From assembly GCA_963969495.1 (NCBI GenBank), contig OZ018326.1, positions 150,069,806-150,133,805 of the forward strand: a stretch of DNA of 64,000 nucleotides. The letters run 5' to 3'. Below, piece after piece: positions 12,070 through 23,576 of this stretch; the first letter of the stretch is position 1; each line of letters begins with the position of its first letter. This stretch comes from Ceratothoa steindachneri. Lineage: Eukaryota; Arthropoda; Malacostraca; Isopoda; Cymothoidae. A program made the position numbers and the translations under genes. The notes under the pieces are model-generated. The model did no database searches and was not told where the DNA came from. It saw nothing but the letters and a program-made list of their open reading frames with translations.

Positions 12070-13625
12070 TATATCTTTCTAAGAGTACTATATGTGTTTT
12101 TATTATTATTATATTAATTATTGACTTCTTTAAAGTTTAAGGGTTCCCTGTGCCAACGTAGCGATATTTAGGATAGAATAAAAAAAAATGTTAAAACAAA
12201 CTAAAACTTTAATTAAAACACAAAAACAAAAATAAATGTGAACCACAGAAATATTACGAATTTAAATACACAATAGGACTTTAATAAATTTTAAGTAAGG
12301 CTTTTTAACTTGACATTATAGTGACGGTTAACCCACCAGGTACATCAATATAAAAATATACTAACTGTCTCTACTAGAATTTTAATACCTTGGTCCCTCC
12401 TGCGAAGGGTTTGAGTCTGATCTTGAACTCAATGAGCCCAGACACCTCAGGAATCCTGTGAACTCTTTGATTCGTGCCTCAGCCAAATGGTTGACGGCAG
12501 ACGGAATAATTTGACAGTCACAAGGAACTTTGGCGAGTGTGGTAGATGGGGGCCGCACAGGTACTCGAGGGGTGGGGCTTATTCAAGGGCGATGACTATC
12601 ACGGTGCTTTAGGATACACCAGGATAGGCGGGTTCTCTCTGACGAGAGTAAGTTGAACTTGGTTCTTAAACCAAGTTAACTTAGAGTTAGGTGTGATCAC
12701 CGGGTAACGGGCTAGAGGAGGAGCTTCTTCTTCTTCGTTTCGGAATTCGACAAGGGCGAGAATTATCTCGGTGCTTTGTGCTACACCAGGATAAGGGGGT
12801 TGGTGTCTGACGAGACTAAGTTGAACTTGGACAAGTTAACTTAAAGTTCGGTCTGATAACCAGAGACTAGCTCGAGGGTGAACTGCTTGTTAGTCCCATC
12901 TCTTGGTAGCCCGGCCTCTCTTGCCGGGGACCTCGTAGCCTGGATGACTCACGTATTCTACCTCGTTTTTCCCAAGTGTTTGGTATTTATACCTCGTCAC
13001 CCAACTGTGGTAGGGGTAGGAGGAGGGTGGCTTGTGGACGGGCCGGAGGAGGGTTCTTACTCCAACGGTTTTTCTCAGCAAGTCTTACCTCTGGTCCAGC
13101 TGGCCCTTTGAGCTTGAGAGAAAGCGTCTCTAATTTCGTACTTGAGGTGAAATTGCCGTTTAAACCGTTTTGCTTTTCATAGGGATGAGGAGCGAGGGCC
13201 TGTGTTTACGAGTTCAACCCAAGGTGCCTGGCCCGGATGTTTTCCGTTCAACGTCCCGTGTCTCAACTGGGGGAGAAAGGGGGGGGGAGGGTAGATTCCC
13301 CTACAGTCTGATCCAAGGCTACACACAACACGACTTAAGAAAAGAGTATGTATCCAATTCCCGGATCTTAATGACCACAAGGATTGGAAAGAGATTCTCC
13401 TAGTCTTTGACTATGGTGTTGGACGAGCTGTTTATAAAGTTTGTAGGGAGCAGGGAGCATCCTTATGGTAAAGGAAAACATCTCACCAGAGCTGCCTAAC
13501 TTTTAAGGCGTGAAATGCCTTGATCAAGAATGTCAAAAGATTTCGGTCCCTCCAGTCTTGCTAGCCTTAATACAAATGATCTTTGATTGACCATCAATTG
13601 GTTATGAAATAAACAGCACCAGTAT
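12070..13625. mobile_element. GC-richer insert interrupting the 11.4-17.3 kb family copy
   Basis: The protein blocks of the interrupted family stop at about 12066 and resume at about 13650. The intervening 1.5 kb is GC-richer from 12370 onwards and contains an internal duplication. The overlapping short frames at 12878-13403 on both strands look like composition effects. No reverse transcriptase, transposase or zinc-knuckle motif is visible, and the ends are not defined by inverted repeats I could see. An LTR, a leader region or a non-autonomous element are all possible. Confidence 0.4.
12583..12885 (+). repeat. Tandem duplication of ~145-160 bp
   Basis: The segments from about 12583 and from about 12747 share, in order, GGTGCTTTRKGMTACACCAG, GGATAAGGGGGTT-like sequence, CTGACGAGAstAAGTTGAAC, CAAGTTAACTTARAGTT and a final CTAG-containing block. 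Spacing is about 165 bases. The first copy contains an additional short inverted phrase, TTGGTTCTTAAACCAA. Confidence 0.75.
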
Positions 13626-16494
13626 TTCACAGGCAGCTCTTTCTATGAGCTAATTGCTTCAGTTTACTTCCCATTCTCGGCGCAGGAAAGGCTCTAGCAG
13701 TATCTCACATAGCAGTGTCATAGAAGTTCCATTACCCATCTATCTAGAAGCAGATGTGGATGCTAAAATAAAAAAGGTAGAACTTGTTGAATCATTTTAC
13801 TCTCAAGGACTTTCAGTTTTCTATGACGAGTTTGTGTCACTCTCAACAATTAAAGTTAACAAAACATGTCGTAGATTCTATTAATAAAATTTTGTATTCC
13901 CACCAAAGTTACTCTTATGTGTGGTCACTTGAGGAGAGATTGATAACAATGACCATGATCCAAGCAGTACAACAGCAAAGGGAGCATATTTGTCATGAGA
14001 ATGTGGACACCAAGAAAATTATGGCTCTGCCAGAAGAATACACCAGTGTTCCTCCATTGATTCTCATACATAAGGAGCCAAAGGTGCCGTAGCGGGCTGC
14101 ACCTGCACAACCTCTACCCTTGATGATGAAAGATGCTGTGAAAGAGAAGTATGTGTAAGTATTTGAATAACTCATCCATATCTGTGCCATCAATGTTAAT
14201 AGGAATTATACATGTTTCTTCACATACTATTAATGTTTTGTGTTTTAAAAGCTGATGTATGCTGAGTTGTTATAATGTACTCACCCAATCATACCATTAT
14301 CAAAGTCAATGTTGTTAGCCACTCGTGTATGTAAACTGTAATGCCATTAGATATTCTTCTCATTCTTCTTTACTTCATCTTGACTACTATTTTACATATG
14401 CATCTGAATATGATTCAGTTACAGAATGGCACCTAAAACAGCTCTTTAACTTGATTGTGTATTGCGGATGGCTGCGAAAAGTGATGGATTCTCTGGTAAA
14501 GCAAAATGAGGATGAGAACCAGTCACGTGGGAAGCCCATCATGCCCCACAACAAGCAGAGCATGATTTTCTACCTGGAATCTTAGCACGCCTGCCACTCT
14601 TCCATGAAGATTCAAAATCACCAGCAATTATGCCCATGAACTCAAGCTTATATGCAAAGCAACTAGACATTTAAATCCAGAACAAACACAATTTGCCACT
14701 ATGAATCAGTCACTTTTTTGATAGGTATAAAGCTGCAATGGGATTTTCCAGATTTATATGGTGATAAAATTCTGGTCATAATGCTTGGTGGTCTCCATAC
14801 AGAAATGGTTTTATGAGAGTGGCTGGAGATAAGCTTTGGTTGAAGCCAACATTAAAACAGCTAAGAAAGCTGAATCCTTCTCCAAGGACTCACATCTAAC
14901 AAGAACACGCTATACTCATCAGGTAACTGCAAGTAGTCTGTACATTCTTGTTAAGAACCTACCAATAATATACTCAATCAAGTGGAGAGGATCATATTTC
15001 ATTTGAGGACTGGATGGCTTTAAGGACTGATATTAGTCCACAGGCGAAGTACTGGAATGTAACTCTTGTCCTGAAAAAGATGTTTCGTGTATATGTAAGA
15101 TCTCTTAGGGAAGGAAATTTAAGTTTGTACATTGAGGCACTCACAGAAATGCTTCCAAGAATGTTTGACCTAGATCACAGTAACTATTTCAGGTGACTTC
15201 CAATGCACAGAGAAGAAATGGCATCCCTTCCTATCACCCATCCAGCTCTGCATGCTTAGTTCCAAACGGGTCACTTCGTCTTTCATAAGACAAAGAATAA
15301 GTTTTCTGCCATGCCGCAAGACCAAGCACATGAGCCGAATAATGGTTTGGTAAAGGGTGATGGTGGAGCAGTGAGGCTGAGAGAGAGTCCCTTTGGTGCT
15401 CTTGAGATGGATGGTGTCAGGACCAGAAATGGCCCGAATGATTAATGAATTTGAAGAAGATGCAGGAATTCATCGTAGGAAAAGCAGTACTCTACATCAT
15501 GGCCCTACACCAAGCGTACAAACTTCTTTCAAAACAGATGTATCCAATCTGGTCAAAGCAATAGAAGGTTATGGTAATCCATTCAGAGGAGAGAGCAGAG
15601 ATCTTCTTTTGTTAGCCACCAAAGACATTGCTGACCCAGCTATAGTTCAAAATGTGAGGACAATTTAGGGTATTGGCAAACAGCAGTATGACAAATTTGT
15701 CAGAGACAGACTTGACCATCAAAATAAGTCTCTCTCTTATCCAATCAAATGTAATAACTCTGTTGTACTGCCTTCCTGTGAGATACTCGTAAAAGTCTAA
15801 ACCACAACTACATGTCCAATCACTGAAAAGTGAATTTTCTTTATTTTCTAGACTTTTCCTAGCATGTTAGACACGTGGAGGAGACCTATAGCGATTCTTT
15901 GCCCATGAAAATCAGGCAACCCCACCAGCCTTAGCTCACCTAAGAAAACCTTACACTGGAACAAAGTCATCTTTGGTACCTATTCTGGAAGCAACTGCTC
16001 CACAACAGCCTGGAACACATCCCGAGTATGCACAAATCATTGATGGAGCTGTTGTCGTGAATATGCTCCACCCTGGTAAAAACTGTGAAACATTTTTCGA
16101 TATACAGATCAGTTGTTCACACCTTTTGAAAATGTGATCGAATTAGACATTTTCTGGGAAAGATCTTTCCAGAACAGTCTTAAAGGAGAAACCAGGACTC
16201 AGAGGGGACAAGAAAAGCGAAAAGGTGTAACTGAGGGTGGTGTACTTCCTAGAAATTAAGTTGATTTTCTGAAGAACAACCAAAATAAAGCAGAGCTCTT
16301 CTCCTTTTTATTCATACATCTAGCAAATATCTAAATTCCTAAAGGTAAGTAGTTATTTCTGACATGTGAAGAGAATGTTATTGCTAACCCAGTAAAAGAT
16401 ACAAGCTGTCTTGCACCCTGAAGTCACGAGGAAACGGATACCAGGCTTTTCGTTCATGCGACAAATGTTGTGGCTGATGGGCACACAAGGGTTA

Positions 16495-16865
16495 CCATAA
16501 AAATGGGGGCAAAAGCCCCCTCCCCTATTTTGGGGGTAGAAGATATCATTTTTTATGATTTAATATCAATCAACACTGTAAAAATAAGGGTTTAAAAAGT
16601 TTTCTACGTTTCCCTATATGAAAACCCTTTTTATTGAACATATATAAATATTGTTCGAAGCTAATGTAATTATTTCATCACAAAATAATGAATAAAATTC
16701 TTACTTAAATTAAATTCATTTATATATGTATTTATTTATGTCTATATACCTTTTGACGAAAGCCCATTTAGACCAAAGTACATTTAGACTAAATTTCTTT
16801 TAGACAAAAATTCTTTAGACAAAAGTTCTTCAGACCAAAGGGCTTTAGACGAAAGTGCCGTATCC
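16495..16865. repeat. Insert with a 16-18 bp tandem array
   Basis: Between the HEETDTRL block and the FAQLERFIV block of the long pseudogene lie about 370 AT-rich bases. They end, from 16752 to 16855, in six imperfect units of the form TTTAGACNAAAGTNC: GACGAAAGCCCATT, TAGACCAAAGTACATT, TAGACTAAATTTC and so on. The array is in the same direction as the host pseudogene. Its start also contains a GGGGGCAAAAGCCCCC palindrome near 16505. Confidence 0.7.
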
Positions 16866-17315
16866 CTTCATCCACACCAATAAACATTGATGAGCACCAG
16901 TTTGCCCAACTGGAACGATTCATTGTCATCTTATATGACAGAGACAGTGAGTCAGTCCATGTTAGTGACTGCAGGAAGAGCCTATTTACAAAAAAAGACA
17001 GGCAGATAATTAACATTCCACCCACACAGCATGCAAAAAGGGCCGCCTTACAGGCTGGTCCCATCTGGAGACAGTCAGTTGCAAAACAGCTGTAAGTTCC
17101 AAGTTTTTATGATTAGGGGTGGACAAAAGAAAGTAACTCTGGTCCTTACAGCTCCTGTGGACCACACTACTAGAAGCGAGGAAAGCTTGCAGAAAATTCA
17201 GTCAGTGCAAGTGTGAAAGAGGATGCAGGAAGAGCCATGGATTTGGCTGCGCAAAAGTAGATTTAAGATGCACAGCATTATGACACTGCAGTGGTGAGTG
17301 TATAGAGAGAAATTC

Positions 17316-18224
17316 AACTGCAACATATATACATAAGTTACATTATAATTAGCCTCATGATTATGAAAATTATTTTATGTCATGTTGATATCATAAAAAG
17401 GCCACTCACTACATTATTAAATAGCAACAAGTCACATGTACATATAACATGAATGATTATATCAGTTATAATACTATATTTGAATATACAAATAAGTTTT
17501 AATATTTCACTATTTTGAGATATGTTATATTTGTTTAGAGTATTGGTAAATATAACTGATTTTCATTTTCCAAACAATGATCAAACATAGAGAAACTCAT
17601 ATAAATAATTATTAGAGTAGTTTGCTGTAATGTATTAACCCGTCTGCTGCTGAACATAATCAGCATCCTAATTTTAAAAACATTTTATGGTTTTGTTATT
17701 ATCTTAAACTAAAGGTTCTAGGAAAAGGCTAACTTTCCAAATGGAACATTTTTGTCACATTACCTCATTTGAATATTTCACATCATTACTTAAGCATATT
17801 TTTTTCGAATTTGCGAAAACACAAAATATATGTTGGAACATTGCACTGAAAATTGATGTTGTATTTGTTAGAATTGGATTATTGCAGCCCGAATGGCTCT
17901 AGTTTCAAGTTATACATACCTGGTATATGTTGAACCTAATTTGCATTATTAAGCAGATATTTTCATCCACAGCACATGGAAGGTTAAAATATGATATAAA
18001 TGAAAAGAAATTATTGTTATTATATCTGCATATCATGATTAAGATTGCACATATAAACTGTTAACAATTATCATGAGATGGAAGTAAATATATCCTAAAA
18101 ACAAGGTTTTATACTTGAAGTTATGGATTACTGAGCTTAAAAAAGTCTGTTTTGTTACATAATAGTGTGTTATGATATGTTAAGTGGGCAACATTAAACT
18201 ATAATGATATTTGTGGCTTTACAG
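17316..18224. other. AT-rich stretch without a gene
   Basis: No open frame longer than chance, no repeat shared elsewhere in the window and no RNA-like structure was noticed. Confidence 0.5.
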
Positions 18225-19030
18225 TCATTTTATTTAGCTTAGTTCAGATTTATGCATCAAACATTGGGGATAAATGATGAAAAGGGCCGATTGGTGTCAG
18301 CCATCTTGGGGAAGGATCAAAGTCAAATAATTTAAGGTGGCTCCATATCCATATTTGTTAAGAGTCATCATACTAAACTTTATGATTTGACCATAAGCTG
18401 CACAATACTTTCACAGATCTGCCGGACTGCAGTTTATTAAGCGCCTGCTTGATTATTGCACACAAATTCTTTATTGGATTCAAATGTAGTGAATTTCCGG
18501 GGAAAGGCTCCCAAAATTTAATGTTATTTTAGCCAATCATTTTGTTATTGCTTTATGCTTTTTCTTTGGGATAAAGAGCACTATTATGCTGAAATAAACA
18601 GTCAGCATCCTCAAATAGTCATGAACTGTTTGGAAAAGATACTGGTGAAGCACGCTTTAGTAACACTTGGAGTTCTTCGAAGTGTTTGGGGGCAAAATTA
18701 TTAGTACTCTAGTTTCCTTAAAGCAGCAACAGCAGCGGCCTCAGACATAGAGACTGTCAGGAGCCTTCACCGTAGGAAAAATACAGAGCTCGTGAAAGCG
18801 CTCCCCTTTTTCCTCCTAACTATGGATCATACAGAAGATCCAATGAAGTGGAGGGAGCTTCCACAATGAATCTCACTTCGCCACAGTCTTCAACAGTGTA
18901 ATCACTATTTTTCCCGCGAGGTCGAGAGAGAATCCCAGAATCTCAATACAATTCACCAACTTTAGCGCCGCTGTGCCAGCATTTCTATTAATAGCCAGAC
19001 TTACTTCCATGGCGCAATCTCCACGGGCTT
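18225..19030 (-). pseudogene. Tc1/mariner-like transposase relic, second family
   Basis: On the minus strand, from about 18610 downwards, the frames read DADCLFQHNSALYPKEKA and then NNIKFWEPFPGNSLHLNPI. These match the FQ(Q/H)D(N/G)AxxH and (W)PxxSPDLNPIEN blocks of Tc1-type transposases, although the aspartates and the histidine of the first block are decayed. The following residues, ALNKLQSGRSVKVLCSLWSN, fit the usual tail. Upstream, at about 19020-18780, a phrase RGKNSDYTVEDCGEV may be the central region. Stops and frame changes are frequent. The sequence differs enough from the 9.0-kb relic to be another lineage. Confidence 0.7.
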
Positions 19031-19134
19031 CCGGGACAGAAGGATGCCAACGAAAATATTTTTAGAAGGGAATTTTTTGGCAGTAAATGAAAAAATGATA
19101 AACATTTTTGGGGCTTAGTTATGTTTTTGCAGTT

Positions 19135-19565
19135 TAAAATTCAAGATATCATCATCATCATCATCATCACTAACTCTATATTTTAAGAAGGAGATTTTTG
19201 TGAGTATTTTAATAATTATTTTCATCTTAGTATGCTTATGTCTTATTTTATTTTTATCAAAGTTATTTCTAATAATTTTTTTATAATATTAAAAAACAAA
19301 ATGGTGAGGTTCAGAAATAAATATAAGTATCGAATTTTTGTGATTTTTTTAAAACACAAAGAATTACAAATGGTGAAGTTCAGAAAATTTATTTTTATAT
19401 ATCTTCTATTAACTCTATATTTTAGCAATGTGATATTTTGAAAGGGGGGGAAATTTAGTTTAGAGTTCCTTTTCAGCTTATGAAGATTATTTTTTAAGAA
19501 ATTATCTACTTCGTGTAATATTTTTCCTTTTCTCTTTGATTTATTCCTAAGTTTTTGGCTGATCC
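19135..19565 (-). repeat. Dispersed AT-rich repeat, copy B
   Basis: The reverse complement of 19240-19450 matches 7380-7565 closely, including ATATAGAGTTAA, TTCTGAACTTCACCATTTGT and CGATACTTATATTTATTTCT. The left edge carries a (TCA)n run at 19149-19170. The 113-codon minus-strand frame here arises from the AT-rich repeat itself and is not a gene. Confidence 0.75.
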
Positions 19566-21325
19566 AGCTGGTTGGGGAGTTCATCTCCCATCTTCTCTTG
19601 AGTTTTCTTTATTTTTTTATTTTTGTTCGTCGATAGGAAAAAGTTCTGCCTCTGTTTAAATCACAGTGATTTTTTAACTACTTCATTCTAGTATTCGTTA
19701 TTATGTAGACATTTTTGTTCTCTATTCTCTGACTCTGTCCTAGGCTAGTCTTAGAGATAGTGCATATTGCAACCGTAGGCTAAAATAAAGCTTATTGAAT
19801 AATGCCTTTGATATTTTTCCTTTCTTATTTAAGCTAAGATGTCTTTTAAATCAAAATTGCCGAGTGTTTAGGGAATTATTTTGGTTTAGGAATCTCATTA
19901 ATCTATTGATTCCTATTTTTTGGATAGTTTTTCGATTCAACGTAGCAGGAAAATTGGTCTGTAATTTTTAACCTGCATGGGTGGCTTTCCAGATTTTCGC
20001 CCAAACAACATTTTGGCCACCTTTAGTTCATCTGGAAAATATCCTGTATTTAGGCTTGCATTAAATCAAGTAACGACTATGCAAATGATTTTGATAATGA
20101 CAAAATAATTTATAACTCTTAGAATTATATACATAGAATCCTAATAGAACCAGCACTCATAAAAGAAATTCATAACTTTAATTCATATGATCGTCAGTTC
20201 AAAACTAACCTTTTGATAAGTAAAAGATTCACCCGATTTTCGTTCAAAATGTCTTCTCGCACCAGCCCCTTTATTAAATTCTTACTTTAAATTTGTGTTT
20301 CCTTAGTTTAAGCATCTTTCTGTATTTATTCCTTTGTCAGCGATTGACGATGATAGATGTTTCCCTCGAAACCTGGTTTCGCCAAAAATTGGTAAAAATA
20401 CTGTGGTTTCTTTGGATATTCAGTTTTGGATCCGAATGGATATTTGCACGGCTGTATATATGTATGTACACCGATTATATCATAAACCTCTCCAATATTG
20501 TGGCGGATTGTAAAAGAGAGTTTTCAGGAATGTATAGATAAGAGAGAATAAACATGAGGATCTTACCATCTCTTTTGACTAAATGCCCTATGTATATGGA
20601 GTTAGTTTTTAGTAGTTTACTGCAATTTTACTTGTAAAACTCTGACATGTGTGGATATAATACTTCTAATTATTTCTACTAATACCTGCATCTTAGGGCG
20701 GGGAATTTTGTCGAGTTTTGTCTCAAATCTAATTTAAGTAATTCTTTTCTGTATTACTACCCATCGACTACTTTGGTTTAGTTATTAAAGTTTCCGTTGT
20801 TCAATTTTTGGTGTGGAAACGATCCCAGGATTTAATGAATGCTTATGATATAGTTTTCTCTCTCTTACATTCAAGAATATGCCTAAGGGTTATTTATTTC
20901 AATATTTATATTCACTCTACTGTTCACTTTGCTTTTGGTTTGGTGATGTGGTTCACTTGGAGATAAAATTGAAACTGAGGATCTGAGAAGAAGCTCCTGG
21001 CTTTTTTCTACCTGTGCCAGCTGTGTATCCTAAAAGAGTCAAGAATGTTCCAATAGTAGAGTCTAATAAGTTCCAGAATGTTCTAATAGAAAGTTTTAGA
21101 TTAATTAGGAATTTTTAGGAATTATCAGGAATGTTCTGTAATTTTCTAAACTGGGTTTTTTCAGAGTACTGTTTCTTGCTCAAAAGTAAGCATTTGTTCT
21201 TTGCTGCACAGGGTTGCCAGGCAAAGCAGTTCAGAACAAGGTTGCCAAACATAAATAATATCTCTATTTATTGTGTAATTGAGAGGTTGCGTGACTCAAA
21301 AGCTAAATAGGAATTGTCTAGCCCA
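19566..21325. other. AT-rich stretch without a gene
   Basis: No coding region is supported. At 20344-20374 on the plus strand, TTGACGATGATAGATG ... TCGAAACC resembles a worn version of the CUGANGA / GAAA motif found at 7.2, 30.6 and 53.5 kb. Around 21040-21140 there are repeated variants of GAATGTTCTAATAG, too short to classify. Confidence 0.4.
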
Positions 21326-21725
21326 ATTTTGGCCTTTGTTGGCCTTAAAGATCGCTTAAAATAACACGCTAAAGCACTGAAGCATCTGAAGCTTTTACAA
21401 ATATTAGTTTGTATTTTGATCACCAGGTGGCACCATTGTTGCTAAATCTGAGTAGCCTAAGTTACTCCCTTGGTCAAGTTTTCCTAATTCTGGCCTTTGT
21501 TGGCCTTAAAGATCAGCTAAAAGTGGAATTTTAAAGCACTGAAGCATCTGCAGCCCCTATCAAGTATTACCTTGCATTTTGACAACCAGGTGGCGCAACC
21601 TTTGCGAAATCTGAGTAGCTTACGTTACTCTCTAGGTAGAGTTATCTCTAATAGTGACAGGTCTAGTTATCCCTAATAGTGACCTCTGTTGGCCTTCAAG
21701 GTCGCCCTAGGTGGCCTTCTATAGC
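21326..21725 (+). repeat. ~161-bp tandem repeat, about 2.3 units
   Basis: The phrase GGCCTTTGTTGGCCTTAAAG occurs at 21331 and 21492, and a variant (GACCTCTGTTGGCCTTCAAG) occurs at 21681. Within each full unit come GCACTGAAGCATCTG, CCAGGTGGC, AAATCTGAGTAGC and a TTACTC block in the same order. The last spacing is about 189 because of an extra duplication of a TCCCTAATAGTGAC segment. No coding is evident. Confidence 0.85.
21420..21433 (+). promoter_or_regulatory. CTCF-core-like site in the 161-bp repeat (second at 21593-21606)
   Basis: TCACCAGGTGGCAC agrees with 13 of 14 positions of the CTCF core consensus CCASYAGRKGGCRS. The next unit has CAACCAGGTGGCGC at 21593-21606, also 13 of 14. Presence in both units is a consequence of the duplication. 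Binding is inferred only from the match. Confidence 0.3.
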
Positions 21726-22120
21726 GATCATATATATACATACATACAAACAAACTTTCGTAAATATTCATTAGATTTATATCAGTTATATTTTCGGTGT
21801 CCATCAATGAGTATCATTCAGATACGTCATTTCCTTCATCACTAGGCATTTGTTTATGCAGAGTTGATTGACTTATTCAGAAAATGGTGTAGTCGAGGAA
21901 TTCCCAGCAAAATGGATTTACCGCAATAATATTCATCATTCTCCTCACATTTAAATTCACGGAATGAATTTAGATTTGAACTTCGAACCCTCTCGCTCAT
22001 CTTTTCCCGGGCTCCAGTCTCGCTCGTCTCAGCTCGTCTTATCGCCCCGGAAGTTTACCCAAAGACGCCGATTAAAGGTCTTCTCGTATGTGAGATACTC
22101 TCTAGGTATCTGCTTCCGCG

Positions 22121-22123
<3 letters not shown>

Positions 22124-22209
<86 letters not shown>
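22124..22209. repeat. (CT)n microsatellite
   Basis: About 86 bases of pure CT dinucleotide. The open frames that cross it on both strands encode Ser-Leu or Glu-Arg runs and are not genes. Confidence 0.97.
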
Positions 22210-22212
<3 letters not shown>

Positions 22213-22599
22213 ATCTCCTCCACCTTTAAGATGGAACTTCTGGAGGAAGTGACATCCCAGGTACATAAAAGGGCTGTGCATAATAAATTCGCATCACAAA
22301 ATAAGAAAAATAAGAATACATGGTACTAAATTTTCAAAGAAAGGAACACAAATTAAATTTTAATAAAGTGACTGTGAAACTATAAATTGGTCAATCATTG
22401 TCATAAAGAAAAAAAATAATTTACAATAACCACAACTATTAACAATAAATTACGAGAGGGAGGCACATCTGCCTCTGTTCCTTAATAATTTAAAGTTAGT
22501 TTAACAGAAAGATAAATACAAAAGGGGTACATGTTCCTTTAACTTAACGGGAATTTTCACTGAACATATATACAAAAAATTTAAAAAAATAGTAGGCTC

Positions 22600-23565
22600 A
22601 AGATTCATTTGGATGGAGATCCAACGGATTCCGGCTTAAACTGTCAACCATACAGTTTTCAGAGCCTTTGATATACAATATTCTGAATTGAAATTCCTGG
22701 AGGAACAAGCTCCAGCGCATTAATCGGCCATTATTATTTTTAATGTTTCTGAGATAATGTTTCGTGGTCAGTCTCTATTATAAACTATTTTCCTACTAAA
22801 AATATTTTTCATTATTCAATTCCTAAAATTAATGAGAGGGTTTCTCTCTCAATCATAGCATAGTTCTTCTCGTGAAGAGACAACTTTCGACTAGCGTAAG
22901 CAATAGGAAAACTCTCATTATTGTTCTTGTGTTAGATTAAAACACAACCTATACCATCATTGCTGGCGTCCGTTCAGATGCCAAATGGTTCGAAGGGATG
23001 TGGCAACCATAATATCGGGACAAACGCTAATTTACCTTGGGTTTGGATGAAACTGTTGATTGACACCGTAGTCCACAAGAATTGTTCTGGGGCCTTCTTT
23101 TTCAGGAGTTCGCACAGGGAAGCGGAAAGGCTGCTAAAACTTTGGATGAATCGCCGATAAAATGAGGGGGATCCCATGAATGACCTCCACTGTTTCTTGG
23201 TCGTAGGCATCGGCATTTTGACGATGGCTTGGATCTTTTCTTACTGAGGAGCTAGTTGCTTATTCCCTATGAGGAAGCCTAAATAGTCTATGAGGCTAAA
23301 TGCAAAAGGGCATTTATTCAGATCAAATGTTAAATTATGCTCCCTAAGCCTTTGCAACGGCGCTTGGATGGCGGTCAGCTTCTGGTCCCATTCATTCGTT
23401 GCCACGTATATGTTGTCAAAATAGAACTATATATTGGGCAGCCCACCTACTATTCGTCCCATCATTCTATTATAGTTGCTGCAGGCGGTGACGATACCAA
23501 TGGGGAGTCGACAAAATTAGATTAACCCCTTTTCGGTTGAGAAAGCGGCGTACCTTTTTACCTCT
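22600..23565 (-). pseudogene. Ty3/gypsy reverse transcriptase (C-terminal half) and RNase H relic
   Basis: Reading the minus strand from about 23545, the frames give YAAFSTEKGL, then a worn pair of RT blocks ending SNYNRMMGRIVGGLPNI. Next comes FYFDNIYVATNEWDQKLTAI, where the catalytic YxDD is decayed to YFDN. Then follow LREHNLTFDLNKCPF, DYLGFLIGN, SFMGSPSFYRRFIQSFSSL (thumb and connection region), TDASNDGIGCVL, FPIAYASRKLSLHEKNYAMI, ERETLSL and IETDHETL of the RNase H domain. The end reads ENCMVDSLSRNPLDL, the usual end of gypsy RNase H. The N-terminal half of RT is absent. At least six stops or frameshifts are present. LTRs were not found. Confidence 0.85.
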
Positions 23566-23576
23566 TTCCGTAAAGG

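Larger units (their letters stand above)
11410..17315 (+). pseudogene. Long decayed copy of an uncharacterised multicopy family with a CxC-type cysteine-rich C-terminus
   Basis: Protein-like blocks appear in a consistent order in changing frames. About 11660-12030 reads GDLIPQEAKYSYDAVCLFNL, then a Met-rich stretch and FKLSDMEKLYTSKLECLGL. At 13710-13880 comes LPIYLEADVDAKIKKVELVE. At 14030-14090 comes a PEEYTSVPPL segment, and at 14760-14800 KILVIMLGGLHTEM. At 15010-15190 comes a DWMALRTDISPQAKYWN segment, and at 15330-15660 AHEPNNGLVKGDGGAV, GPEMARMINEFEEDA and IADPAIVQNVRTI. At 15900-16060 comes HENQATPPALA, then IDGAVVVNMLHPGK. At 16420-16490 comes HEETDTRLFVHATNVVADGH, and at 16860-17310 FAQLERFIVILYDRDSESVH followed by a CKCERGC tail. 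I remember this order from multicopy unnamed arthropod and cnidarian proteins of about 1,000 residues. Whether it is a transposon or an expanded gene family is unknown to me. Many stops and frameshifts make it a pseudogene. Confidence 0.65.

Noticed and set aside
14140..14430. Possible intron in the CxC-family copy, with GTAAGT near 14155
   Set aside because: No convincing acceptor and the surrounding frames are already broken; too weak to call splicing.
21964..22329. 121-codon plus-strand frame and its antisense partner
   Set aside because: They exist only because the (CT)n tract has no stops; flanking residues show no motif.
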